NCBI GenBank assembly: GCA_964006375.1
Contig: OZ023262.1
Coordinates: forward strand, 89,755,654-89,819,653
Length of the DNA stretch: 64,000 bases
Reading direction: 5' to 3'
Source: Tillus elongatus
Taxonomy: Eukaryota; Arthropoda; Insecta; Coleoptera; Cleridae
Below the pieces are notes generated by a model. The model had not been told where the DNA came from, searched no databases, and saw nothing but the letters and a program-made list of their open reading frames with translations. This document shows positions 49,361 to 60,437 of this stretch, piece by piece; position 1 is the stretch's first letter; every line of letters starts with the position of its first letter. The translations under genes were made by a program, and so were the position numbers.

Positions 49361-49362
<2 letters not shown>
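47174..49362 (-). mobile_element. Pogo/Tigger-type DNA transposon, about 2.2 kb
   Basis: GGAATCCTGATTTAACGAGG at the left and, as complement, GGATCCGGGTTTTACGAG at the right are imperfect inverted ends typical of Tigger-like elements. TA-rich DNA lies on both sides. The broken transposase on the minus strand confirms the class. Confidence 0.8.
47445..48877 (-). pseudogene. Pogo/Tigger transposase (CENP-B-like), broken
   Basis: The gene starts at about 48877 with a CENP-B-type helix-turn-helix (KTKLITIEEKISILKQV). A piece with NADETGLL near 48400 holds the first catalytic Asp. An open frame (48254-47844) has LVFANCAAHPPLTSLKNIKL, where the second Asp, normally in a DN motif, is Ala. LQPLDQRIANSLKCNYRR with the third-Asp region follows. 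The C-terminal tail (47651-47445) is acidic. Stops and frameshifts in the N-terminal half plus the lost Asp make it inactive. Confidence 0.85.

Positions 49363-49433
<71 letters not shown>
49362..49433. repeat. (AT)n microsatellite
   Basis: About 72 bases of AT, followed by ACAGGCTTGGAATGAAGTAT, which also follows the array at 50430-50552. Confidence 0.95.
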
Positions 49434-49436
<3 letters not shown>

Positions 49437-49458
49437 GCTTGGAATGAAGTATACATAT

Positions 49459-50227
49459 ATGTTGGAGAAACATAATTGGTACGCACCTGTCTCTTTATTT
49501 TCATTCGATTGCAATATACTTTAAGTTTCTACCTGGAATTAGTTATCTCTGGATTTCACAATCCTTTCCGATTTGCTGGTAATCTTTATCCTCTGTATCG
49601 CATTAGGTTTTCGCATAAACAATGCCATACAAAAATACTTATATACCGTTAGGTTCATCATTGTAAATAGCTTGAGCTGTCCTTGACGTATTCTTTAGCT
49701 GCACCCAGTGGATTTTCTTCACTAGGAATAATGCTTCTATCTAGTTGGCCATTCTGTATTACTGACATTATGTTATGTCAACTACGCCACCTAGCGTTAC
49801 ACGAAAGCTCGATAAAAGCAAGCCTTTCGCAAGGTACAAGTCAGTCATCTTCGCTCCTTGGAATCCTGAGTTTCAAATTTTTCACTTAAACATCGCTCGT
49901 GTGTTTAAGCCAGTTTAATTCTACAGTGCCGTTCTACAACGAATCTCATCTTCATCGCTTTTTGGGACTTTACTTTACCTAAACATAGCTAGTGTAATTA
50001 CGCCACTTCAGTTCAAGCTCCAATCTTCCTACAGAAATTCCGTTCGTACAGTATTACAGTGAAAAGTCAGTGTTTTCTTCGAAATTAGAAAGTATACGCG
50101 CAGTTAAATGCAATAGCAAGTAGCTAATAGGATTGTGAAATCTCCTGAATAACCCAATAAATCAAGTGTAAAACCGCAAATTGTAAATAAATGTTAAGTT
50201 CAAAGTGGTATTTGGTAACAATACAAC
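49459..50227 (+). mobile_element. Possible solo LTR
   Basis: The block starts TGTTGG and ends CAACA, an inverted pair common at LTR ends. It has GATAAAAGC near 49812 and AATAAA signals near 50157 and 50187, and is flanked by a short TATA duplication that means little in this AT-rich context. Duplicated ACAGGCTTGGAATGAAGTAT motifs lie outside. No coding sequence or primer binding site was identified. Confidence 0.35.
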
Positions 50228-50429
50228 ATATATAAATATAAAAAAGTGTATTGTTGAAATCGTCTGGAATCCAGTGCACCTAGAGTTATAAATACAGTCC
50301 ACATACAGTCCACATCTTCAACATGCTCTTCTTCCAACGCGAATTAGCAAAACCGACTAGTTAGCGAGGGTGGGATCAATTCACCTGCAAAACATTGGGG
50401 AAAGAAAACAAGCTCTTTCTACCCCAATA

Positions 50430-50486
50430 TATACGTATATATATATATACGTATATATATATATATATACGTATATATATATATAC

Positions 50487-50552
<66 letters not shown>
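50430..50552. repeat. (AT)n microsatellite with regular ACGT interruptions
   Basis: TACGTATATATAT units at about 50430, 50449, 50469 and 50484 precede a pure AT run. Confidence 0.95.
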
Positions 50553-50556
<4 letters not shown>

Positions 50557-50682
50557 GCTTGGAATGAAGTATGGAACCAAGCAAATAACTTTAAAACGAA
50601 GACGCTGATATTGATAAAGAGATTTTTTGTTGTAAATATTTTTCCGGTTTAACCGGAAGTACCATCAATTCAAATAGGACAG

Positions 50683-51287
50683 GCTGTATATGTTCGCAGA
50701 TTATAGCAGACCTTGCTTTTCCGAATTCTTCGATGTGGGTTTAGTATCAATATTTGAAAAAACAGGAAAGATAATGCGCTTCACATTTACTATTCAGTTT
50801 TTACACTATAATAGACGAGTTAGAAATTTTTTGGATGCTGCTTTTCCAAATAGTTGGATTGGACATAGATGAGACATAGGGTGGCCTGCTTGTTCCAAAG
50901 ACCTTACTCCCTTAGATTTTTTTCTTTTGGGGTTACCTCACATCGCGTGTTTACCTTAGACGACCAACTACTTTGCAGGATTTGAGAGAAAGTGTAGTGG
51001 TTGAATGTCAGTTAATCCGTAGATAAATCTTAGAAAAAGTAACTCAGGAATTTGTTAGCCGGCTTGCATATTGCCAGGTGGTAAACGACGAGCATTTTAA
51101 ACGTTTAAAATAATTTTGTTTAATTTTTATGATTCTCAATTTGTTATTAATTTACAATAAATAAAATTTATCGTTTAGTAAATGTGAAGCGCTTTATCTT
51201 TTCCGTTTTTTCAGATACTGATACTAAATCCAGTATGGACGAATTTGAAAAGGCAAGGTCTATTATAATCTGCGAAAATATACAGGC
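50683..51287 (+). mobile_element. Internally deleted IS630/Tc1-type element, about 605 bp
   Basis: Ends TATATGTTCGCAGATTATAG and, as complement, TATATTTTCGCAGATTATAA form inverted repeats of about 118 bp (50683-50801, 51170-51287). Between them the plus strand keeps a transposase C-terminus with FLDAAFPNSWIGHR and LTPLDFFL. The N-terminal half, including the first two acidic residues, has been deleted. Confidence 0.85.
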
Positions 51288-51344
51288 GGTCTCATTTAAA
51301 TACCTTGTGCTGGATGTGGCCAACAAAGATGGCGCCCGGGGAAA

Positions 51345-51960
<616 letters not shown>

Positions 51961-52329
51961 GTTTGTTTGAGTCACGCTCGAGCGAAGGATTACGCATTGA
52001 ATCGTAAGATTTATATTAAACTGTGTCAATAATTTATGTGTAGGAATGCTTGGATTATAGCTTGCGGATTCTACGACAGTTCTTTCCATAACATAATTTA
52101 AAGAACGTGTTTTGGGAAAATTTTTCATAAAGAATCTTGAGATATCTATGGACTCAATATTAGACTCATAAAGGAGATTCTTCCCATGGTTTATGAGGTA
52201 CTGACGACTGTTTGTTCATTGTTTGAAACAGGGAATTTATCCGTAAAATTTAACGAGATCCAAAGTGGTTCCAGGACACAAGAAACATGAGGTTAACAAT
52301 CACCTGTGATATTTATTATACATATCTGT
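51961..52329. other. Intronic sequence, nothing recognised
   Basis: No gene or repeat recognised. Confidence 0.4.
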
Positions 52330-53800
52330 TATTCCCATCATATAAAAAATTCTCGAAGAGGTTTTGAAGAGAAGATTGCCTAGTTCAGACCCAATAGGTC
52401 ACTAATTAAAGCATCGATCGAGTTATTGGAGGAATGCTCGGAGCTTTTATGAACGTAAGGAAGTCGAAATCGTATCATGTGATCTGAACTGTATCAGAAT
52501 TTTTCTTCCTCTGAAGATGTTGACATTGTCAACGAAACGATCGTAAGGTCTCTGAAATATGTGTTGTGGTGATTTGGGTGTTCTCCAAGTATAATTATCT
52601 GAGCAAGGCTTTCAACTGTGTTGCGAGACCTATATTTCTCCAGAAGATGAAATTCTATGGTGTGCGGTAGTGCATTGTCAATCTTCAGATCAGACCTTTA
52701 GAGCCGGACGCAGTGTGTTTCTTCTTAAGAATTAGTTATTGAAAGGGGTGCGCCTCAGGGTTAAATTATTGTGCCGCTACTGTTTATAATGTTTGCAAAT
52801 AATCTGCCTGTCAATATTATACCTTGTCACTACAAAGCCTGTATGCAGATGATGTCAACTTCATCAACAAGGCTGCGTCTGGTACAGAATTAGAAAATCT
52901 CACGAATGAATCGCTTATGAGGGCGGAAAAGTGTTTTTCAGCAAATGGTCTTAAGGTAAAACTTAGCAAATGGCTTTTAAGATGGTAATTGCTGACCACG
53001 AGATCGTGAGAATTCTTGGAATCACACTTGTGATTACACTCACTTGGACACCCTACATAACAGCGTTAGCCAGAAAATTATCAACAGCCGTATATACCAC
53101 CAGCACCAGACGCATGAAAGCAATGTCGACTCAGGAAATCGTAAGACTAGTGTATTTTCAAATTTACACTGTCTGGCTGTGTACGGGAGACGGTTGTGGG
53201 GTTACAGTCCTAAGATAGAGAGTATTCACCTAAAACAAAAAGAAGCTATAAGAATCATATGTAGCGTCTCAAGACTCCCTGGCTATCGAGAGCTATTCAA
53301 AGAGCGATGTATCGTGAGCACCGCCTCAGCTTTTATATTGGCTGTGTCAAATATATCCGTTGGAATGGTAAAAGGTTTTCGACAGGCGAGGAGTTTCATT
53401 CATACGACACGCAAAAGGAAAACGACTTTACTAACAAACACCATCGTCTCAAGAACAGTCAAATGGGCACAAATTGAATGTGCCTCAAGTTTTAGAACAA
53501 GCTTCCTGCAGGAATCAAGGGTCTTCCCGATAGGAGTTTCTAAGGGTGTCAATGGTCTGCTTCTGCAATTCTCATTTTATAATGTGTTTGAATATCTGGA
53601 CTGTGGTCTCGAGGTTTTGTGGTGTTAGTGTAGCGTCTCTCTAGTCTTATATACATCCCGGGTTGTATGCTTGGAAAGTTTGTGGCATGGTCATTTTTTC
53701 TTACATTTCTGTGTTTTCACTCTGTGTGATTGTATTTTGCATTTTATATTTATAGCCTACCAAGTAATAATTGGTGGTAAATAAATATTACTATCATAGA
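52330..53800 (+). pseudogene. Old non-LTR retrotransposon (RT and C-terminus), heavily mutated
   Basis: The plus strand has the catalytic YADD as SLYADDVNFINKA near 52840-52880. The C-terminal stretch near 53390-53500 has FHSYDTQKENDF and HRLKNSQMG, the F..YDTR-type motif typical of insect elements. TAAATAAATATTACTATCA near 53780 may be the 3' end. Dozens of stops and shifts make this one of the oldest insertions here. Confidence 0.75.
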
Positions 53801-53908
53801 TCTTTTGAGGACATGGCATTTACAAGATATTTTTTGCAACAGTAGTAGTGATAATTAATATAAGTATGTCCTTTTAATAATTTGATTTTTAAAGCGAATA
53901 TAACCTAC

Positions 53909-54065
53909 CTTTTATTTTGTCTATCTCGGTACTCTTTGAAGCCAGGCTGGCATATTTAGCAAAATCTTGAAATCCGCATTCACCCTCTGGTTCGCTGTAA
54001 ACTGCAGCTGGATACCACCCATTGCGGGAATCACAGAATATTACTCCACTCCAAGGGTTATGATC
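53909..54065 (-). CDS. Exon of nudel-like gene: end of a serine-protease-like domain
   Basis: A 157-base exon with acceptor TTGTAG and donor AAAAG/GTAGGT, entering in phase 0 and leaving in phase 1. It encodes [20 protein letters not shown] and [16 protein letters not shown], which resembles the C-terminal part of a trypsin-fold domain lacking a recognisable GDSGGP. The match is with the inactive second protease-like domain that precedes LDLa modules in nudel. The next exon (44662-44838) continues in frame. Upstream exons are not visible up to 64 kb and must lie beyond the Polinton-like element or outside the window. Confidence 0.75.
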
Positions 54066-55049
54066 CTACAATGCAATACCAAATTATTTATTGGAATCAT
54101 ATTTTACAAAAATTTTAACTGCAAATTAATATACAAATGTTAGATAATTTTATAAACTTAGTAAATTGAAAATCATTTTCGTAAACTATAATTTAAAAAG
54201 TTTGTCAAAAAAGTAGCAACCAATGCAGAATGTGTAACGTTCTTTGTTTATTTTCTCATTTAACTCCCCGCTATAAAAAAAAGACCTGTTGGAAATTTCA
54301 CTCTGGACACCTGGTGGCAATTAACATCAGGAGCCCCAGTCCGAGTTATTGGTTGAAATCCTAGCTTCTGAAGTTATCCGGCAGCGACGATATGTCTGCC
54401 AACACCAAACTTGACGCTTGAGATATTGGCCGTACATGGAAGAGCCGCAATTATCATCCTGACAAGCCTCCTTTGTATCACGGGGTGACTCGTGCGGCCT
54501 AACTCAACGAACTAACGGGCCAAGGAGCACAACCGTACCTATTGACTGACCTTATTACCTACCATACGACTGACTTACTATGTGCTGTGTTGGTCACTGG
54601 TCCCTCCTGCCACATTACCAAGTTATTGATTTCGCGCCACAGACAAGACAGAGAAGTTACTGAAGAAAATTGGTATCGGCACCGCCTTTATGACCAAAAC
54701 AAAGATCGGGCACCATGCCTAGATCAATCAAACAATTGCCAAATGATACGTCGTATTATAATAGTGACCAGAAACTATACATGGAAGTATCCAGACCACG
54801 GACCAGCATTGCTACATATTCTGCATTACTACAATTTGTGTCTGCAGTTAGATTTACTTCATTTCTTTACTTTTAATTACACGAGTAACAATTTTATGTA
54901 TATTTTTAATGATTAAATAAATTGTTCAAAAAAGTTAGTCGTATTAACAACTCGTTGTCAATGAGTTGAACAGTAGATTCCCTTCAATTAATTCACTTAG
55001 GAAATATGGAACCACGACCAGTTACCCTTCCTTAACACTCTTGTCATCA
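54066..55049. other. Intronic sequence, nothing firmly recognised
   Basis: A plus-strand open frame (54542-54916) has no recognisable motif and its composition does not stand out. I see no exon of the host gene here. Confidence 0.4.
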
Positions 55050-55106
55050 AAAATATGGGTAGGTTAGAATTTGACATTTATAGGAAAGAAACTTCTACAC
55101 TCGCTT
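55040..55106 (+). mobile_element. Possible Penelope-like RT scrap
   Basis: The plus strand reads LEFDIYRKETSTL, similar to a motif in the thumb of Penelope-like reverse transcriptases. It is too short to be sure and abuts the Polinton-like genes. Confidence 0.3.
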
Positions 55107-55488
55107 TATACCATCAAACTCAAATCATCTTTTCAATCACAAAACCTCGAGTTGAAACTTTATTTTTCAGAGGCTACTCAGATTTATTTTGGTTGGACCA
55201 AAAGTGGTGGCTTCCTGCCACTCTTAACTCTAATATTTAGTGGACTGTGTAAGGTCAGCGTTAGGTGCTCTAGGTGGCGGTGCTGCAGGTATTGCTAAAG
55301 CTGTCAATGATGCTAAATCGGCTAAACAAAAATTGGAAGAAGCTAAACGTCGTAACCAAACGATGGAGGTTATTACTGTCGGCAAGCGAGGTAGTGGTTT
55401 GGGTGATGGTCTATATCTGCAGAAACAACGGTCTGGTTATGGATGGTATTTACACAAGCCAAAAACATTTAGGGTGTTTGCCAGCTAG
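55107..55488 (+). pseudogene. pX-like (GLYL-motif) virion protein, frameshifted
   Basis: The first part (55107-55250) encodes a basic stretch ending in SGGFLPLLTLIFSGL, a short hydrophobic segment. After a one-base shift near 55250 the second part (to 55488) has ALGGGAAGIAKAVNDAKSAK and then GLYLQKQRSGYGWYLHK, the glycine/aromatic repeat found in adenovirus pX-like proteins of Polintons. Such proteins are thought to act in virion cores or in membrane disruption. The frame ends with a TAG at 55486, overlapping the start of the protease region in another frame. Confidence 0.7.
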
Positions 55489-55839
55489 ACCTCTAACAAA
55501 TGTAGAGCTTGTGAAATTCGCTGGTAAAATGAAAACACCATATTTTAGAGCTGTATACATGCGAGACGCTGTACCATCAAATGGGCCTCGTAAGAATGAA
55601 TCGTTCATTATGAATTTACAAACAAACAAGGAGCCAGGCATCATTGGGTTGCAGTGAGGAAACGTGGCGATACAGTCGAGTACTTTGACTCGTATAGAAA
55701 CTTGAAGCCACCTGTCGAGCTGCAGCGTTACCTTAAAGACTGTTCTATATTGTACAATCACGATGTGTATCAGAAATATAATACTTATAATTGTGGTCAC
55801 TTGTGTTTAAAATTTTTAAATAAAATATCTAAACAGTAG
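55474..55839 (+). pseudogene. Adenovirus-type cysteine protease (maturation protease), frameshifted
   Basis: The N-terminal part (about 55474-55640) has LPARPLTNVELVKFAGKM and PRKNESFIMNLQ. A frameshift at about 55635-55645 falls just before the catalytic His region, and the remainder (55654-55839) has YFDSYRNLKPP with the acidic residue and NCGHLCLKFL with the catalytic Cys. In adenoviruses and Polintons this C5-type enzyme cleaves capsid precursors. His, Asp and Cys positions are all recognisable but lie in two frames. It could in ancestral form have been fused to the preceding pX-like protein, since no separate start is clear. Confidence 0.85.
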
Positions 55840-55856
55840 TGTCTGTGTTTCATTCA

Positions 55857-56582
55857 TGTCGCACACGTTTGCCTTGAAGGGCTCTACGTCCTCTCTATCA
55901 GCCGCAGTTTGATTATTCGCTCGCGCTTGCAAACTTCCACACATATAACATCATACCAAACATAGAACGTGGGTGTAATAAGTTTAATTCGTTTTCTGCT
56001 GTGAGTGGTAGAAAGACTCGTCAAGAAATAATTATTCCTGATGGTTCATATGAATACAGTGATATCGAGAAGTACATTAAGAATGAACTGTTACGACGTT
56101 ATACTAAAGATAAACATTTGGATCCTGCAGTAGATCACAACATTGAGGTGTTGTGCTAAAAGCCAACAACAACAACACGCTAAAATGTGAGATAACATGT
56201 CAGTATGATATAGACTTATCAGTCTATGCTTCAATAGCTCCAATACTGGGTTTTTCTAAGCAATGTCTTGCTACAGGTAAACTCCACGTTTCCGATTTAC
56301 CTGTGGAAATTGTACGAATAAGGACGATTCGCTTAGAGTCTAACATAGTGGATGGCTCTTATCACGACGGCAAACCTACACATAAAGTGTATGAGTTTGC
56401 TCCTATGGTAGACACAGGTTATGCGATTGATATAAAACCATATAGTAAGGTATTTATGCCTCTCACCACACGTATCATTTCGCAGATAAATGTAAACATT
56501 ATCGATTAGAATTCAGTACCTGTGAACTTTCAAGGTGAGGAGATCATTGTGATATTGGAATTGAGACAGACACCAACATATT
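55857..56582 (+). pseudogene. Penton-like minor capsid protein, frameshifted
   Basis: An N-terminal part (55857-56158) has FDYSLALANFHTYNIIPN and IPDGSYEYSDIEKYI. A shift at about 56150 moves into the frame 56153-56509 with CEITCQYDIDLSVYASIAPI, LGFSKQ and YAIDIKPYSKVFMPLTTRI. A short C-terminal end (VILELRQTPTY) reads on to 56582 past a stop at 56507. The pattern matches the single-jelly-roll minor capsid (penton) proteins of Polintons. It sits between protease and major capsid gene, as expected. Confidence 0.75.
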
Positions 56583-56786
56583 ATGTTGATTATAAATACT
56601 AGCTATCAAATCGATCCAGCTTCAGTATCTCCGCTGCCTGCATCGAAGACAGACCTGTCGCTGGAGAACATGCAGTTTCTAAAATCATTGGGTTACGATG
56701 TTAATCAAACTACACATATTCGCAGACCCTATGCACGAGGAGTCAATCAAAGGGGAAGGAGTATACACATACGCCCCACAAACTAG
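56583..56786 (+). CDS. Small virus-type ORF of unknown function
   Basis: 67 codons with LPASKTDLSLENMQFLKSLG followed by an Arg-rich tail. It lies between the penton-like and major capsid genes and overlaps the start of the latter in another frame. I do not recognise the family; a small virion or core protein would fit the location. Confidence 0.5.
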   Translation: MLIINTSYQIDPASVSPLPASKTDLSLENMQFLKSLGYDVNQTTHIRRPYARGVNQRGRSIHIRPTN

Positions 56787-57171
56787 ATCGTTTGATCACA
56801 ATAATACCTGTTAGTTTGCAATCTACCAACAAGATAATTTTTACGATTGGTCGCTGGCTGTTTTACTAATAAATGGCAGCATTGAGACAACTGGTACGAT
56901 TGGAGTTGTACAAGTAACATCTAATGCAGCAGCCCATTTATTTTCCTCTATCGCAGTTGAAATGTGTAATCAGATTATTGAACATGTGATAATCCCTGGT
57001 ATAGTTACAGCAATTCGAACACTTTGTGAGGCAAACAGCGACGAAGCAAGAGCTCCGATTCCAGCCGGATGGCATCCTACTATATACAATACAATGCTGA
57101 AATATGCTTGTTTTTGCTACTGCATACCTCTTTTTTTATATTTCTACAACACACCACGAGGGCTTACAGCC
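56745..57171 (+). pseudogene. Major capsid protein, N-terminal half (double jelly roll)
   Basis: The frame has YTYAPQTRSFDHNN, an in-frame TAG at 56812-56814, and then an open stretch to 57171 with QQDNFYDWSLAVLLINGS, TSNAAAHLFSSIAVEM and PGIVTAIRTLCEANSDEA. This matches the first jelly roll of Polinton-type major capsid proteins. The real homology seems to end near 57080 (PAGWHPT). What follows belongs to inserted retrotransposon DNA. The C-terminal half continues at about 60445. Confidence 0.8.
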
Positions 57172-57174
57172 TAA

Positions 57175-57330
57175 ATACTATCGCACCGTGGGTGTCTACA
57201 AGGAGGAAAGAGGCCACTTGTTAACTCTAGACTTGAAGGTTTGGAGGTTTGGAGGAGAAGGAAAAACACGTGCCGGCAAGGAATTCCACAACTTGGAAGT
57301 CCTCGGGACAAAAGAGCGGGCATAACAAGA
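57175..57330 (+). mobile_element. Second retrotransposon scrap ending at the TGACC array
   Basis: The plus strand reads LKVWRFGGEGKTRAGKEFHN and ends LEVLGTKERA with a stop at about 57325, resembling a non-LTR ORF2 C-terminus. The TGACC array starts six bases later. Elements that end at telomere repeats (SART/TRAS types) would look like this, but the piece is too short to classify. Confidence 0.4.
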
Positions 57331-57440
57331 TGACCTGACCTGACCTGACCTGACCTGACCTGACCTGACCTGACCTGACCTGACCTGACCTGACCTGACC
57401 TGACCTGACCTGACCTGACCTGACCTGACCTGACCTGACC
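57331..57440. repeat. (TGACC)22 array = (TCAGG)22, telomere-like
   Basis: Twenty-two perfect units with no mismatch. On the minus strand this is TCAGG, the telomeric repeat of many Coleoptera. It directly replaces the C-terminus of the retrotransposon at 57441-60437. Confidence 0.95.
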
Positions 57441-60437
57441 TGGACAGTAAAAGGGTGCATTCGCTCTGTTCACCTGGTAGATCTGTTGGGGGCAGCAGGT
57501 GGAGTAACTATGGAAGAAAGCTCCTCTGAGCAGTGCCCGTGCGGAGATAGGTCACCAACGGCACGTCGGTGGGCAAGGGATGGCAGCCTTTGGGTGAGGA
57601 CAGGATCATCGATGAGAGGTACAGCTCTCTTCTGAATTGAGTTCAGGATAGCGAGTGTAGAATCGGTAGCTGCACCCCAGATGTGGTAGCAGTATTCGAG
57701 GTTTGGCCTCATTTGTGAAGTATATGAGGTATAGAGATTAGCTGGTGAAAAGTATTTGCGAGCCCGGAAGAGGAAACCTAGTTTCTTAGCAGCCGCTTCT
57801 GCAATTAATGTGGCATGTTGGTGCCAATTGAGATTTCGATCCACAGAAATGCCAACAAGTGAAAAGGACTCATTACTTTGAATAACTTGGTTGTTCATTG
57901 TGATTGGTCTAGGGCTGGTGTATCTCTTATGAGAAAGAAAGCAAGACTGAGATTTGGTGGGGTTGAATTGGACAAGATTTATACTTCCCCAGTCTAATAT
58001 TTTTTGGAGATCCACGGAGACAGAACCCTCCATAAGTCTACGATCCTGATCTAATTGGGCTAAAGAGACATGCTTAGAATATTGTATATTTGAGTGGAGG
58101 GTGCTGTCGTCTGTGTAACTGTGAACTGGGTTGGATGTGCTAGAGAGGAAGTCATTGATGTGGAGAAGAAACAAAGTAGTGGTTAAAGCTGAACCTTGAG
58201 GAACTCCTGCATCAATTGGATAGAGTTTAGAGGAATGGCCATCCACGACAACAGAAATGCTCCGGTTGGAGAGGAAATTTGCTGTCCAGGTACAGAGTTT
58301 TGGTGGTAGGCCTTAGGCCGGAAGTTTATTAAGCAGCGCTGTGTGTCAGACCTGGTCGAATGCTTTGGAGAGGTCTAGAGCGACAATCTGGGAATTGCCG
58401 TGTAGTTCGATAGACTTGTTCCGAGAATGGGTGACAAAGGAAACGAGGTCGGTAGTCTATCAGCGCTGACGAAATCCATACTGCCGCTCGTGGATTACAC
58501 AGTGTTTTTCAAGAAATTTCAGTAATTCGGTGTTTATATGATTTTCCATCACTTTAGAGACGACTGAAGGGAGATAAATAGGCCTGTAGTTGCTAGGAAG
58601 CGCTTTGGATCCTTTATTGGGGACGGGTTGTACTCGTGCAGTTTTCCAGTTACTGAGGAATATGCCTCTATTGTAAGATATCTGGAACAGACGAGTCAAG
58701 ACAGGAGCAAGTGTTGGTGCGCATTTTTTGAGAACAATTGCTGGAATTTCGTCAAGGCCAAAAGCTTTCCTGGTATTAAGAGAAGAGAGCATCTTTCGTA
58801 CCTTTTAATTTTGAAAGTGATATCCGGCATTTTATGCGCGACATTGGGGACTGTTGGTGGTTAAACATTTGGAGGTGGGTTGAGAGTAGAATTGCCGGCG
58901 AACAACGAGGCAAAAAATTCAGCCTTGCCCAGAGCGGTAGAAACAATTTCATCCCCGGAGACAAGAGGTGTGAACGTGCTCTTGCAGAAATTATTCCCAA
59001 TAGATTTAGCAAGCATTCAGAAGGGTTTGTTGCCGTTGGAGCTTAAGAGGACTTTGTTTTTGATTTGGTTATAAAACGAGTTTTTTTTTCTCAGAAAGAA
59101 TGCGGACATAGCGGTTTCTTGCGTCGTTAAATATTTGACTGTTTTCCGACTGGTATTGTGTAGTAGCGTTTTGTGAGCTTTGACCTTTTCAAGTTTGGTC
59201 TTGTCACAGGATTTAGAGAACTAGGGCTTTTGAGGTTTTTTGTGTACGTGGAATAAATAATTCCATGCCAGCTTGGATAATTTCGGTGACGTTTTGTGAG
59301 ATATCAGAGGGGTCAGGATGAGAGAAGCAGACAGACGCCCACGGAAATGAGGAAAAGTAATCCCGAATTTCGTCCCAGTTTGGGGAGTTGTAGTGCCAAA
59401 CGATACGTGGGTGTGATGATTGTCTGACGTCGGGTTGCATTGCGCAGGAAGCAGTGACCATGCCGTGGTCTGAGCGACCAAGGGGGTCGGTGACTGATAT
59501 CTTATATTATTCAGGTTTTGTAGTAAGAAGGAGATCCACGGAATTTGAGGTGTGTGTTGGGATGCGAGGAAAGTAAGTAGGTTGCTGAACTTTACTGGCT
59601 AAACAATTACTGACTGCAAAGGCCTCGGCTACTCTCCCTTGTGGATCGGTTTTTTCCTAGCCATTCCTTATTATGAACATTGAAGTCACCAAGAATAGTG
59701 ACCTCGGAGGAAGGGTATTTAGAAACCAGATGGTCGGTTTCATCAGAAAGGTAGTCGAAGAGCTCGACAAAGTTTTTGTCAGAAGGTGACCGGTAAATGC
59801 AACAGATGAATTTAGTTGCAGTCCTGAGAGAGAGTTTTATTCATAGTATGTCTTTTCTTTCAGCTTCTAAATTGGGGAGTCTGGTGCAGGGTAGATTGCT
59901 ACAGACGTATGCGTACACGCCTCCATGCAATATGAAGGAAATAAGGAGCTCATATCCTCGGGAAATTAAGGTGATTAGTGGCTGTTTTGGCACTGATTTT
60001 GGGTTTCAGTGAGGAAGGGCAGTTGGGGCCTATTAGCCTCGTGGGAATGGTTGACGGAGTTCAGGTTAAAATTTAGGCCACATATATTCGAGAATCTTGA
60101 TGCTGGCGCCTCCTGTACACCCCTCTCGCGGAGATCCGAATGGATGGGTATTTTACCTCCGAAATCTTTTCTACAAGAAGGAGCCATCATCATTTTTGCT
60201 TATAAGGGAAACTGACTCATACACCAGAACCGGAAACGTCCGTTAGGACTTCACCGGCCGCTTGATGTATGGAGTGGTACCTCCTCGCGCGTGAAAAAGT
60301 CATTTGCAATCACGTAAAGGAAAATTCCACTACCACCTGCTTGACTCCGATTAGCCGCCTCGTACATCAGGCAGGAGTTGCCATGGGCCTATTCTTTTAG
60401 TTAGTTCCCGGACCACAGGGGGTCCGGGGTAGCTACT
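57441..60437 (-). mobile_element. CR1/Jockey-group retrotransposon, nearly complete 5', cut at 3' by TGACC array
   Basis: About 3.0 kb in minus orientation, inserted within the major capsid gene. The 5' end lies near 60437, where GGACCCCCTGTGGTCCGG (complement) forms a short hairpin before the capsid sequence resumes. Endonuclease, linker and RT follow. The reading HPFTVQV near 57447 is the start of the conserved C-terminal tail, cut off exactly by the TCAGG repeats, so the normal 3' end is missing. Confidence 0.88.
57470..60215 (-). pseudogene. Retrotransposon ORF2: endonuclease and reverse transcriptase, broken
   Basis: The endonuclease N-terminus has LNFNLNSVN and FLTETQ near 60130-60000, and a later motif VTILGDFNVHNKEW at about 59700-59650. 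The linker (59480-58800) is full of stops. The RT begins with NTRKAFGLDEIPAIVLKKCA (58790-58730) and SNYRPIYLPSVVSKVMENHI, then a shift. Motif B is GVPQGSALTTTLFLLHIND (58200). The catalytic box is YTDD instead of YADD (Ala to Thr). The thumb has FSLVGISVDRNLNWHQHATL. Many stops and the altered box make it inactive. Same family as 2601-3893. Confidence 0.88.

Noticed and set aside
54542..54916. 124-codon plus-strand open frame as a gene
   Set aside because: No recognisable motif, no splice context, and it lies in the presumed intron of the host gene. It could be chance.
55450..55800. Minus-strand open frame opposite the protease gene
   Set aside because: Antisense shadow of the adenovirus-type protease region.
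57171..57473. Arg-Ser-Gly-Gln repeat protein
   Set aside because: Translation of the (TCAGG)n array. The 5-base unit read in triplets gives a repeating five-residue pattern without biological support.
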